Shown: piece after piece, positions 30,629 through 38,941 of the stretch
How the letters are laid out: every line of letters starts with the position of its first letter
Position numbering within the stretch: position 1 is the first letter of the stretch
Source of the DNA: Acidovorax_G lacteus
GTDB taxonomy: Bacteria > Pseudomonadota > Gammaproteobacteria > Burkholderiales > Burkholderiaceae_C
Assembly: GCF_039540375.1 (NCBI RefSeq)
Contig: NZ_BAABEX010000009.1
Coordinates: 1-64,000, forward strand
Direction: 5' to 3'
Length of the DNA: 64,000 nt
Translations under genes and position numbers: made by a program
Notes under the pieces: model-generated
Databases searched by the model: none
The model's input: the letters and a program-made list of their open reading frames with translations, nothing else
What the model was told of the DNA's origin: nothing

Positions 30629-31783
30629 TCAGGGCTTGGGCAGCCAGCCCAGCACCGGCGCGTGCAGGCTCTGCACGTACCAGCGGTCGGCGGTTTCGGT
30701 GATGGCGGTGGTTTCGGGGTAGGCGCCCGAAGGGTCTTGCAGGTCGGCCACGATGCGGCCGTCTTCGGTGAAGGCGATCACATGGCCATAGGCCTTGGGA
30801 ATGGGCCAGAGCGCGCGCGGGAGCCGCAGCGTGACACTGCGCAGCCAGGGCTTGCCCGCCATGGCGTCGATGGTGGGGTTGCGCGGCTTGGCAAAGCCCA
30901 GCCAGATGCGGCCGTCGCGCCCACGCATCAGGTTGTCGGGGTAGCCGGGCAGGTTGTCGAGCAGCACCCGGGCCTTGGGGCCGGGCGCTGGGGCCAGCAG
31001 GTCAAGCCGGTCGGCGTCCACCGCAATCTTCCACACCCGGTACTTGCCGGTCTCGTTCACAAACAGGTGGCGGCCGTCGGCGCTCAGCGCCACACCGTTG
31101 GCAAAGCTCAGGCCCTGGGCCACCACACGGGTGCGGCGCGTGGCCGGGTCGTATTCGAGCACGCGGCCGGTGCTGCGCTGCTCCAGGATGTCGAGCACGC
31201 TGGCCTCGAAGGTGCCGCCCCAGTCGGCCGGGGCAAAGCGGGTGGAGGCATCGCTCAGGTACATGCGGCCGTTGGGGGCTACCACCACGGCGTCGGCGTA
31301 GCGGATCGGGTCGCCGTCCACACGGTCGGCCAGCACCTCCACGCGGCCGTCGGGCGTAATCGCGAGCAGGCCGCGCATGGCATCGGCCGCGATCAGGCGG
31401 CCGCGGGCGTCGAAGTCAAAGCCCAGCACGCGCCCGCCGGTGCGCGCAAACACGCTGCGGCCGCTGCCGTCGGCGTTCATGCGCAGGATGGCGCCGCTGG
31501 CCACCGTGGTGTAGAGCTTGCCGTCGGGCCCGAAGGCAATGTGCTCGGGGCCGATCTCGCCGCCCAGGTCGATGGTCTTGAGGCCCTTCAGGCGCTCGTT
31601 GGGCGCGTGCACGCCCACATAGCCCTGTGCAGGCGGCGCGCGCCAGGCCACAGGCTCAATGGGCACCGGCCAGGCGGCCAGATAGGCCACCAGCGCCAGC
31701 GCCACCACGCCCACAGCACCGAGCACGCGGGGCCAGGCAGAGGGACGTTGGGTGGGGATCGGGCGGGGCGGGCTGGAATACAT
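30629..31783 (-). CDS. Strictosidine-synthase/SMP-30-like six-bladed beta-propeller protein
   Basis: A 384-residue protein with an N-terminal membrane anchor (VLGAVGVVALALVAYLAAWP, about residues 20-40) and a beta-propeller of the strictosidine synthase/APMAP group. The repeats are visible in GPEHIAFGPDGKLYTTVASGAILRM, VLGFDFDARGRLIAADAMRGLLAI, DAVVVAPNGRMYLSDAS, FANGVALSADGRHLFVNETG and NLPGYPDNLMRGRDGRIWLGFAKPRN. NLPGYPDNL is particularly diagnostic. Family members are lactonase- or arylesterase-like hydrolases; strictosidine synthesis itself is restricted to plants. The likely location is the periplasmic face of the inner membrane. It is divergent from metG. Confidence 0.88.
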   Translation of the reverse strand: MYSSPPRPIPTQRPSAWPRVLGAVGVVALALVAYLAAWPVPIEPVAWRAPPAQGYVGVHAPNERLKGLKTIDLGGEIGPEHIAFGPDGKLYTTVASGAILRMNADGSGRSVFARTGGRVLGFDFDARGRLIAADAMRGLLAITPDGRVEVLADRVDGDPIRYADAVVVAPNGRMYLSDASTRFAPADWGGTFEASVLDILEQRSTGRVLEYDPATRRTRVVAQGLSFANGVALSADGRHLFVNETGKYRVWKIAVDADRLDLLAPAPGPKARVLLDNLPGYPDNLMRGRDGRIWLGFAKPRNPTIDAMAGKPWLRSVTLRLPRALWPIPKAYGHVIAFTEDGRIVADLQDPSGAYPETTAITETADRWYVQSLHAPVLGWLPKP

Positions 31784-31986
31784 GGCAGAGCTCAGCAGAA
31801 GCAGACCCTGGCCCCGCACATGCGGGGCGCACAAGGATGGTGCAGATCGTCGCCCCAGGCCGCGGCGCTGGCAAGCGCCGAATGCGCAGCCGTGGACGCC
31901 CGCGCGACAGACGGCAGGGGCTTGGGCCGCCGCCCTAAAATCGCGGGTTTCGCCGCCGAGCGCTACCGCCCCCGAGAGCTGGACCC

Positions 31987-34068
31987 ATGCCCGCACGCAA
32001 ACTGTTTGTCACCACCGCCCTGCCCTATGCCAACGGCAACTTCCACATCGGCCACATCATGGAGTACATCCAGGCCGACATCTGGGTGCGCACGCAGCGG
32101 CTGCTGGGCCACGAGGTGAACTTCGTCGGCGCCGACGACACGCACGGCGCGCCCATCATGATTGCGGCCGAAAAGGCCGGCAAGACGCCGCAGCAGTTCG
32201 TGGCCGACATTGCCGCGGGCCGCAAGCAGTACCTGGACGGCTTTCACATCCAGTTCGACAACTGGCACAGCACCGATGCGCCCGAAAACCACGAACTGGC
32301 CCAGCAGATCTACCTGGACCTCAAGGCCAACGGCCTGATCGAGACCCGCACCATCGAACAGTTCTTCGACCCCGAGAAGAACATGTTCCTGCCCGACCGC
32401 TTCATCAAGGGCGAATGCCCCCGCTGCCACGCCAAAGACCAATATGGCGACAACTGCGAGAACTGCGGCGCGGTGTACGCGCCCACCGACCTGATCGAGC
32501 CGTACTCGGCACTGTCGGGTGCCAAGCCCGTGCTCAAGAGTTCGGACCATTTCTTCTTCAAACTGTCGGACCCGCGCTGCGTGGCGTTTCTTGAAGACTG
32601 GACGCAGGACGGCCGCCTGCAGCCCGAGGTGGCCAACAAAGTCAAGGAATGGTTCAGCGTGCGCACCAACCCCGACGGCACCACCAGCGAAGGCCTGGGC
32701 GACTGGGACATCTCGCGCGATGCGCCTTACTTCGGTATCGAGATTCCGGGTGCGCCGGGCAAATACTTCTATGTGTGGCTGGACGCGCCGATTGGCTACC
32801 TGGCCTCGCTCAAGAACCTGCTGGCGCGCCGCGGCGAAGACTACGCCGCCTACATGGCCGACCCGCAGCTGGAGCAGTACCACTTCATCGGCAAGGACAT
32901 CGTGACCTTCCACACGCTGTTCTGGCCGGCCATGCTCAAGTTCAGCGGCCGCAAGGTGCCCAATAGCGTGTTCGTGCACGGCTTCCTCACGGTGAACAAC
33001 GGCGAGAAGATGAGCAAGAGCCGCGGCACGGGGCTGGACCCGCTCAAGTACCTGAGCCTGGGCATGAACGCCGAATGGCTGCGCTACTACCTGGCGGCCA
33101 AGCTCAGCGCGCGCAACGAAGACATCGACTTCAACGCCGACGACTTCCTGGCGCGCGTCAACAGCGACCTGATCGGCAAGTACGTCAACATCGCCAGCCG
33201 CGCGGCCGGCTTCATCAGCAAGCGCTTTGGCGGCGCCCTGGGCGAGGTGTCGGCCGACGGCGATGCGCTGCTCGAACACCTGCGCGCAGCCGCCCCGGCC
33301 ATTGTCGAACTGCTGGCCGAGCGCGAGTACGGCAAGGCCTTGCGCGAAACCATGCTGCTGGCCGACCGCGTGAACGAGTACGTGGACCAGAACAAGCCCT
33401 GGGAGCTGGCCAAGCAGGACGGCATGGAAGCCCGCCTGCACGACGTGTGCACCACCTGCATCGAGGCCTTCCGCATCCTCACCATCCTGCTCAAGCCCGT
33501 GTTGCCTGCGCTGGCCGCGCAGGTCGAAGGCTTCCTGCAGGTGGCGCCGCTGCGCTTTGACAGCGCCCAGCAGCCGCTGGGCGCGGGCCATCGCATCGGC
33601 ACCTACCAGCACCTGATGCAGCGCGTGGACCTCAAGCAGCTTGAGGCCTTGTTTGAGCCCCCAGCCCAGCAAAGTCAAGCACAAGCCGCTACAGAAGTTG
33701 TAGCACCCGGTGGCGAGGACATTGCCCCCGTGATCACCATCGACGACTTTGCCAAGGTGGACCTGCGCATTGCGCGCATCGTGCAATGCGAGCGCGTCGA
33801 AGGCTCGACCAAGCTGCTGCGCCTGACGCTGGACGTGGGCGAAGGCCGTACGCGCAACGTGTTCAGCGGCATTGCCAGCGCCTACCAGCCCGAAGACCTG
33901 GTGGGCAAGCACACGGTGATGGTGGCCAACCTCGCGCCGCGCAAGATGAAGTTCGGCATCTCCGAAGGCATGGTGCTGGCCGCCAGCCATGCCGACGAAA
34001 AACAGCAGCCGGGCATCTACGTGCTGGAACCCGTGGCCGGCGCACAGCCAGGCATGCGCGTGCGCTGA
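31987..34068 (+). CDS. metG: Methionyl-tRNA synthetase
   Basis: A 693-residue cytosolic class I synthetase that charges tRNA-Met. The HIGH signature is at residues 20-23 (NGNFHIGHIMEYIQAD) and KMSKS at 341-345 (NNGEKMSKSRGTG). The connective peptide carries a zinc knuckle (GECPRCHAKDQYGDNCENCGAVY). The C-terminal 110 residues form the EMAP-like tRNA-binding dimerisation domain (TIDDFAKVDLRIARIVQCERVEGSTKLLRLTLDVG). The linker between body and C-terminal domain (about residues 561-575) is encoded by a degenerate copy of the dispersed short repeat. A terminator follows at 34112. Start and length agree with the E. coli enzyme (677). Confidence 0.98.
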   Translation: MPARKLFVTTALPYANGNFHIGHIMEYIQADIWVRTQRLLGHEVNFVGADDTHGAPIMIAAEKAGKTPQQFVADIAAGRKQYLDGFHIQFDNWHSTDAPENHELAQQIYLDLKANGLIETRTIEQFFDPEKNMFLPDRFIKGECPRCHAKDQYGDNCENCGAVYAPTDLIEPYSALSGAKPVLKSSDHFFFKLSDPRCVAFLEDWTQDGRLQPEVANKVKEWFSVRTNPDGTTSEGLGDWDISRDAPYFGIEIPGAPGKYFYVWLDAPIGYLASLKNLLARRGEDYAAYMADPQLEQYHFIGKDIVTFHTLFWPAMLKFSGRKVPNSVFVHGFLTVNNGEKMSKSRGTGLDPLKYLSLGMNAEWLRYYLAAKLSARNEDIDFNADDFLARVNSDLIGKYVNIASRAAGFISKRFGGALGEVSADGDALLEHLRAAAPAIVELLAEREYGKALRETMLLADRVNEYVDQNKPWELAKQDGMEARLHDVCTTCIEAFRILTILLKPVLPALAAQVEGFLQVAPLRFDSAQQPLGAGHRIGTYQHLMQRVDLKQLEALFEPPAQQSQAQAATEVVAPGGEDIAPVITIDDFAKVDLRIARIVQCERVEGSTKLLRLTLDVGEGRTRNVFSGIASAYQPEDLVGKHTVMVANLAPRKMKFGISEGMVLAASHADEKQQPGIYVLEPVAGAQPGMRVR
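33667..33707. repeat. Degenerate dispersed repeat in the metG linker
   Basis: The DNA reads GTCAAGCACAAGCCGCTACAG followed by a partial mirror (TTGTAGC). It resembles the family core AAGCACGAGCAGCTATCAAA with several changes and encodes QAQAATEVVA between the anticodon-binding and tRNA-binding domains. The similarity is moderate. Confidence 0.45.
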
Positions 34069-34111
34069 GCACCTCGCGCTCCCGGGGCAGGCCTGCGGCC
34101 TGCCCTGCCCC

Positions 34112-34137
34112 AGGGCCCTTCGGGGCCCTTTTGTTTT
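34112..34137 (+). terminator. Rho-independent terminator after metG
   Basis: AGGGCCC (34112-34118), a TTCG tetraloop, GGGCCC (34123-34128), then TTTTGTTTT (34129-34137). A textbook stem-loop and U-tract 44 bases after the metG stop. It also separates metG from the convergent YitT gene. Confidence 0.9.
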
Positions 34138-34177
34138 GCTTTTTGGGCCAGGCAGCCGCCCAGGCCCCAGGCACGCC

Positions 34178-34837
34178 TCAGCGGCCGGTGTAGCGGCCCG
34201 GCCGGTGGCTGATCCACAAAAACACGTTCATCACCACCGCCGCCAGCACCGAGTACGCCACGCGCTCCCAGGGCACCACGGCCAGCGCCAGCAGCAGCAC
34301 CGTGGTGTCGATGGCCAGTTGCACCTGCCCGGCGCGCAGGCCGTGGCGCTCCTGCAGGTACAGCGAGACGATGGTCGCCCCACCCAGGCTCGCGCGGTGC
34401 CGTGCCAGAAACAGGCAGCCCGTGCCCAGCAGCAGCCCGGCCAGCACGGCGGCAAACAGCGGGTTCACGTACTGCACCTGCATCACGTGCGGAAACAGCT
34501 CGGTCAAGAGCGACAGCAGCGCAATGCAGCCAAAGGTCTTGAGCGTGAACTCGCGGCCCATGTGCTTCCAGGCAAAGCCGTAGAACGGCAGGTTCACCAG
34601 AAAGAACAGTTTGCCGAAGCTCACGTCCGTCAGGTAGTGCAGCAAAAAGGCGATGCCCGCCGTGCTGCCGATCAGCAGCCCGGCCTGGTTGAACAGCATC
34701 AGCCCCATGGCCACGAACAGCGTGCCCGCAAACAGCGCCTGAAGGTCTTCGTAGCGGCCGTGGCGCAGACCGGGCGCAGGGGCGTCGGCGGCGTTGGACG
34801 GGGTGGGCGCAGCGGCAGGCGGCATAGGGTGGGACAT
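34178..34837 (-). CDS. YitT-family membrane protein
   Basis: A 219-residue integral membrane protein with about five helices: LFAGTLFVAMGLMLFNQAGLLIG, TAGIAFLLHYLTDVSFGKLFFLVNLPFYGFAW, LLSLLTELFPHVM, PLFAAVLAGLLLGTGCLFLAR and VLLLALAVVPWERVAYSVLAAVVMNVFLW. The GLLIGSTAGIAFLLHYLT-type motif and the GGATIVSLYLQERHG segment match the YitT/DUF161 group. Its function is unknown in this family. The start ATG before SHPMPPAAAP is chosen over an internal one five codons on. It is convergent with metG and divergent from the sulP gene; the 277 bases between hold only GC-rich DNA with no gene. Confidence 0.88.
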   Translation of the reverse strand: MSHPMPPAAAPTPSNAADAPAPGLRHGRYEDLQALFAGTLFVAMGLMLFNQAGLLIGSTAGIAFLLHYLTDVSFGKLFFLVNLPFYGFAWKHMGREFTLKTFGCIALLSLLTELFPHVMQVQYVNPLFAAVLAGLLLGTGCLFLARHRASLGGATIVSLYLQERHGLRAGQVQLAIDTTVLLLALAVVPWERVAYSVLAAVVMNVFLWISHRPGRYTGR

Positions 34838-35114
34838 GGCCAAAGCAGGCGGTGAAGCGGATGCACCAACGCAAGCAAGGCCCGCGCCAGCGGCCTGCGC
34901 GCGCCCACACAGGCGTACACTCAAAACACCGATGCGATGCCCGCCTGCCCGTGACCCCTTGCGGTCACCCTGCCCGCCCGCGGCCCTGTGCGGCCCCCTG
35001 GCCCACGCGGGCGCAGCGCCCATCCTGCCGCCCGCTGCCCGGCCACCGCAGCGCAGCCAGCCTCTGCGACCGCTCTGCCACCCCCTGCACCACTGAACCT
35101 GCCGGAGCCCCACC

Positions 35115-36878
35115 ATGCCGCCGCTTGCGCCGTTTCGCCCCCGCCTGCTGGACGCCCTGCGGGGCTACGACCGCCAGCGCTGGACGGCCGATCTGGGGGC
35201 CGGTATCACGGTGGGCATCGTCGCGCTGCCGCTGGCCATGGCCTTTGCGATTGCCAGTGGCCTACCGCCCGCAGCCGGGTTGTGGACAGCCATCCTGGCG
35301 GGGTTTCTGATCTCGGCCCTGGGCGGCACGCAGGTGCAGATCGGTGGTCCGGCCGGGGCCTTCATCGTGGTGGTGTACGGCATCGTCGAGCGCTACGGTG
35401 TGGCCCACTTGCTGGCCGCCACCGTGTGCGCCGGGGCGCTGCTGGTGCTGCTGGGCGCGCTGCGCCTGGGCACGCTGGTGCGCTTTGTGCCGGTGAGCAT
35501 CGTGATCGGCTTCACCAACGGCATTGCGGTGCTGATTGCGCTGTCGCAGCTTAAGGATCTGCTGGGCCTGCCCATTGAGCGCATGCCCGCGCACTTTGCC
35601 GGCCAGGTACAGGCGCTGGCCGCGCACGCACAGGCCGTCAACCCCTACGCGCTGGCGCTCGGGCTGCTGTGCGTGGCCGGGCTGTTTGCATGGCCGCGGC
35701 TGTGGGGCCAGGGTTCGCCGGTGCTCAAGGTGCTCGAAGGCCGCACCGTGCGCGGTTTTGTGCGCGTGCCCGCCCCGGTGGTGGCGCTGGTCACGCTGAG
35801 CCTGCTGGCCTGGGCCCTGCAGTGGCCGGTGGAAACCATCGGCTCGCGCTTTGGCGGCATCCCGCAGGGGCTGCCGGGCTTCGCCATCCCGGCGCTGACC
35901 TGGGAGACCGCGCGCGAGCTGGTCAGCCCCACGCTCACGATTGCGCTGCTGGGCGCGATCGAGTCGCTGCTCTGCGCGCGCGTGGCCGACCAGCTTGCGC
36001 AGGGCCCGCACCACCGCAAGCACGATCCCAACCAGGAGTTGATGGCCCAGGGCGTGGCCAACCTCGTGGTGCCGTTCTTTGGCGGCATGCCCGCCACGGG
36101 CACGATTGCACGCACCGTCACCAACATCCGCGCCGGGGCCACCTCGCCTGTGGCGGGCATGGTGCACGCGGCCACGCTGGCGGCCATCGTGCTGCTGGCC
36201 GCGCCGCTGGCGCTGCACATTCCGCTGGCGGTGCTGGCGGGCATCCTGCTGTTTGTGGCCTGGAACATGGGCGAATGGCACGAATTCGTGCGCCTGCGCC
36301 AGTTCAGCCTGCACTACCGGCTGCTGATGGTGGGCACGTTTGGGCTTACGGTGGTGTTCGACCTGACGGTGGCGGTGGAAGTCGGCCTGCTGCTGGCCTG
36401 CTTGCTGTTCGTCAAACGCATGGGCGCGCTGTTCCGCGCCGAGCGGGTGGCCGAGGCCGCCCCTGGCGCGGCGATGGCGGCCGACGCGCCTGCGGCCCTG
36501 CCGCGCCAGCGCTGGGCGCTGGAAGGCGCGCTGTTTTTCGGGGCCGCCGCCAAGCTTGACCCGGTGGTGGAGGCGGTGGAAGCAGCGCCCGGCCCGCTGG
36601 AGCTGGTGCTGGACGCGCGCGACCTGATGGCACTGGACACCACGGGCGTGGATGTGCTGGCGCAAGTGCTGCGCGCAGTGCAGCAGCGCGGCGGCTGCCT
36701 GCGCATCGAGCACCTGCGCGAGCAGCCGGCCTCGCTGATCGAGCGATCGGGCCTGGGCGCGCAGTTGCGGGCGCAGGTGCGGGCAGCGGAACCTGCGCAG
36801 AACGCTGCCCCGGAAGGCCCCCCCGACGCCGACACACAGGCGGCAGGCCCGACCGGCGATCACGCCGCGCCGCGCTGA
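35115..36878 (+). CDS. SulP-family anion transporter with STAS domain
   Basis: A 587-residue inner-membrane transporter. The SLC26/SulP core spans residues 15-435 with the signature run LGAGITVGIVALPLAMAFAIASGLPPAAGLW and then GGTQVQIGGPAGAFIVVVYGIV. GIESLLCARVADQ-type and NQELMAQGVANLVVPFFGGMPATGTIARTVTNIRAGATSPVAGM blocks follow, characteristic of the family. Residues 470-560 are a cytoplasmic STAS domain (LELVLDARDLMALDTTGVDVL). The substrate is likely sulfate, bicarbonate or a dicarboxylate; the sequence alone cannot decide. The last 25 residues are low-complexity Ala/Pro. The neighbours are unrelated, so it is probably a single-gene unit. Confidence 0.94.
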   Translation: MPPLAPFRPRLLDALRGYDRQRWTADLGAGITVGIVALPLAMAFAIASGLPPAAGLWTAILAGFLISALGGTQVQIGGPAGAFIVVVYGIVERYGVAHLLAATVCAGALLVLLGALRLGTLVRFVPVSIVIGFTNGIAVLIALSQLKDLLGLPIERMPAHFAGQVQALAAHAQAVNPYALALGLLCVAGLFAWPRLWGQGSPVLKVLEGRTVRGFVRVPAPVVALVTLSLLAWALQWPVETIGSRFGGIPQGLPGFAIPALTWETARELVSPTLTIALLGAIESLLCARVADQLAQGPHHRKHDPNQELMAQGVANLVVPFFGGMPATGTIARTVTNIRAGATSPVAGMVHAATLAAIVLLAAPLALHIPLAVLAGILLFVAWNMGEWHEFVRLRQFSLHYRLLMVGTFGLTVVFDLTVAVEVGLLLACLLFVKRMGALFRAERVAEAAPGAAMAADAPAALPRQRWALEGALFFGAAAKLDPVVEAVEAAPGPLELVLDARDLMALDTTGVDVLAQVLRAVQQRGGCLRIEHLREQPASLIERSGLGAQLRAQVRAAEPAQNAAPEGPPDADTQAAGPTGDHAAPR

Positions 36879-36923
36879 GGCGGCGGCCTGCCGTGCCGCA
36901 CCGGGCCCTGCCGTGCAGCGGGT

Positions 36924-37508
36924 TCAGCGCCCGCCGCGCATCTCGGGGGTGGTGGTGTCCTCGCCCGTGGCCGTGCTCAGCACCCGGCCGTCGGTGCCAA
37001 ACACGGCGGTGAAGGCCATGGCCTGGCTGGGCGGCTGCAGGTAGCGCCAGGTCACCTGCACATGCTGGGGCTGGCGCGCGTACACCTGCCGGCTGGCGGG
37101 CATGCCCAGCAGGCGCTCCACCTCGTCAAAGGGCATGCCGGGCACCACCTTGGCAAACTGCGCCGGGTGCAGCACCTGGTCGATGGCGATGAGCTTGCCG
37201 TCGGCCCCAATGCGGGCGATGTAATTGACCTGGCCTGCGGGCTGGCGTGGGTATTCAAAGCTGCGCGCGCCGTTGCCGTCGTCCCACACGCGATGGGGCT
37301 CGCCCATGCGGCTGCGCACGTCGGCCTCGGTGGACACACCGGGTTGCAGCTCGGCCATGCGCTGTGCATCGCAGCCCGCCAGCAGCACGGCCACTGCCAG
37401 CCCGGCCACCCAGAGGCCTGCCCGCCCCGGCCCGCGCGGCGCATGGCGCGTGGCGGCTCCCCGGGCCGATGCGGCGACAGGGTTGAACGAAGGCAGGCGA
37501 ACGGTCAT
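36924..37508 (-). CDS. BamE/SmpA-like outer-membrane lipoprotein
   Basis: A 194-residue predicted lipoprotein. A long N-terminus (TVRLPSFNPVAASARGAATR) precedes the signal helix GLWVAGLAVAVLLAGC with an LAGC lipobox. The mature part contains ELQPGVSTEADVRSRMGEPHRVW and FAKVVPGMPFDEVERLLGMPA, two copies of the SmpA/OmlA motif in which G(x)S/T(x)nD precedes a GxP turn. BamE-like domains help outer-membrane protein assembly or envelope stability, though this is not bamE itself (no bam context). The start before TVRLPS is uncertain because the signal lies rather far in; a start nearer the signal helix may be the true one. Confidence 0.75.
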   Translation of the reverse strand: MTVRLPSFNPVAASARGAATRHAPRGPGRAGLWVAGLAVAVLLAGCDAQRMAELQPGVSTEADVRSRMGEPHRVWDDGNGARSFEYPRQPAGQVNYIARIGADGKLIAIDQVLHPAQFAKVVPGMPFDEVERLLGMPASRQVYARQPQHVQVTWRYLQPPSQAMAFTAVFGTDGRVLSTATGEDTTTPEMRGGR

Positions 37509-37553
37509 GGATGGGCTCCCGGTAAAATCGCGGCCCCGAGAGGTTAACAGTCC

Positions 37554-37760
37554 ATGCCATTCTTCCGCCGCCCCGATTACGTTTCCGACGCCACGGCGTT
37601 CCTGCAGCAGCTCAAGACCCAGCGCCCCGAGCTGGACGAGCAGCAGCGCCAGGGCCGCGCCCTGCTGTGGGACAAGCAGGTGGACCGCCAGGCCTGGGCC
37701 GAATTCCGCCAGGCCCAGGTGCGCCAGAAGCCTTACGTGTACCAGACCAACAACGACTGA
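37554..37760 (+). CDS. DUF3460 family small protein
   Basis: A 68-residue soluble protein matching the small DUF3460 family of betaproteobacteria: PFFRRPDYVSDATAFLQQLKTQRPELDEQQRQGRALLWDK, then QAWAEFRQAQVRQKPYVYQT. Most of it should be helical; there is no signal peptide. In this group the gene usually lies just upstream of scpA, as here, which may point to a chromosome-related role, but the function is unknown. It is divergent from the lipoprotein gene, with 45 bases between the two start codons; the promoter region must be compact. Confidence 0.85.
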   Translation: MPFFRRPDYVSDATAFLQQLKTQRPELDEQQRQGRALLWDKQVDRQAWAEFRQAQVRQKPYVYQTNND

Positions 37761-37885
37761 GCGCGGCGGCTGCGGTGCGCACCAGGCCAGCGCCCACCGC
37801 AGACCACCGCCCGGCGCGGGCGCTGCCAAGCGGCCGAAGCGCCGCGCACGCCCCAACACCCCGCTGCGCACCTTGACGCTTTTTT

Positions 37886-37936
37886 GGCTGCTCGTGCTTG
37901 AAAACCAAGCACGAGCAGCTATTAAATTCATAGCAA
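37886..37936. repeat. Dispersed short repeat with perfect 14-bp arms (scpA leader)
   Basis: GCTGCTCGTGCTTG (37887-37900), loop AAAAC, CAAGCACGAGCAGC (37906-37919), then TATTAAATTCATAGCAAA. It is the best-preserved copy in the window and ends a few bases before the scpA start codon, so it forms the scpA 5' leader and could hide or shape the ribosome-binding region. Confidence 0.85.
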
Positions 37937-37940
37937 ACCC

Positions 37941-38804
37941 ATGACCCAGGCCACCGACCGTGCCCCCGGCCCCGACGAGGCCGCCGCCGCGCTCGGCCCC
38001 GACGGCCTGCCGCGTGTGGTGGACCAGGTGGCCCTGGCGCGGCTATACGGCGAGCCGCTGTTTGCCCTGCCCACCGACCTCTACATCCCGCCCGATGCGC
38101 TGGAGGTCTTTCTCGAAGCCTTTGAAGGCCCGCTGGATCTGCTGCTCTACCTGATCCGCAAGCAGAACTTCAACATCCTCGACATTCCGATGGTGAGCGT
38201 CACGCGCCAGTACCTGGCGTATGTGGACGAGATCCGCAGCCGCAACCTGGAGCTGGCGGCCGAATACCTGCTGATGGCGGCCATGCTCATCGAGATCAAG
38301 TCGCGCATGCTGCTGCCCCCGCGCCGCCAGGAAGGCAGCGAAGAGGCCGAAGACCCGCGCGCCGAGCTGGTGCGCCGCCTGCTCGAATACGAGCAGATGA
38401 AGCTGGCCGCGCTCGACCTGGCCGCACTGCCGCAGTACGGACGCGATTTTCTGAAGGCGCAGGTCTTCATCGAGCAGAGCCTGCAGCCGCGCTTTCCCGA
38501 TGTGCACGTGGCCGACCTGCAAGAGGCCTGGCGCGACATCCTGAAGCGCGCCAAGCTCGTGCAGCACCACAAGATCACGCGCGAAGAGCTGTCGGTGCGC
38601 GAATACATGAGCATGGTGCTCAAGCGCCTGCAGGGCCAGCGCTACGTGGGCTTTGAAGACCTGTTCGACCCGAGCAAGGGCGGCACCGTGCTGGTGGTGA
38701 CCTTCATCGCCCTGCTGGAGCTGGCCAAAGAAACGCTCATCGAGATCACCCAGGCCGAAGCCTTTGCGCCCATCTACGTGCGCCTGGCCTATGTACCGAC
38801 ATGA
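37941..38804 (+). CDS. scpA: Segregation and condensation protein A
   Basis: A 287-residue kleisin subunit that bridges the SMC dimer in chromosome condensation. After a variable 50-residue N-terminus come the conserved kleisin N-domain (VFLEAFEGPLDLLLYLIRKQNFNILDIPMVSVTRQYLAYVDEI), then NLELAAEYLLMAAMLIEIKSRMLLPP and RRLLEYEQMKLAA. The winged-helix C-domain (FVALLELAKETLIEITQAEAF-like, FAPIYVRLAY) closes it. The partner scpB is not in the immediate vicinity, although the two are often adjacent in other bacteria. The start ATG lies five bases after the dispersed repeat. Its neighbour upstream is DUF3460. Confidence 0.95.
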   Translation: MTQATDRAPGPDEAAAALGPDGLPRVVDQVALARLYGEPLFALPTDLYIPPDALEVFLEAFEGPLDLLLYLIRKQNFNILDIPMVSVTRQYLAYVDEIRSRNLELAAEYLLMAAMLIEIKSRMLLPPRRQEGSEEAEDPRAELVRRLLEYEQMKLAALDLAALPQYGRDFLKAQVFIEQSLQPRFPDVHVADLQEAWRDILKRAKLVQHHKITREELSVREYMSMVLKRLQGQRYVGFEDLFDPSKGGTVLVVTFIALLELAKETLIEITQAEAFAPIYVRLAYVPT

Positions 38805-38805
38805 C

Positions 38806-38905
38806 ACCCCCTGAGCGGCTGCGCCGCTTCCCCCTCTCTCGCGGCGCGGGAGGGGGACGCCACCGGTGGCCTGGCAAAGCCAGCGCCACGGTGGCCCCGG
38901 CCTAG
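38806..38905. repeat. Partial copy of the long GC-rich dispersed repeat
   Basis: Begins ACCCCCTGAGCGGCTGCG and continues CCGCTTCCCCCTCTCTCG and a hairpin of complementary CCCTCTC/GGGAGGGGG. It resembles the reverse complement of the units at 44141 and 44288 and the start of the copy at 47303. It fills the gap between scpA and nadB. Confidence 0.65.
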
Positions 38906-38941
38906 AGCCTCGCCCACTTCACAGGCAACTGGACACTTTCC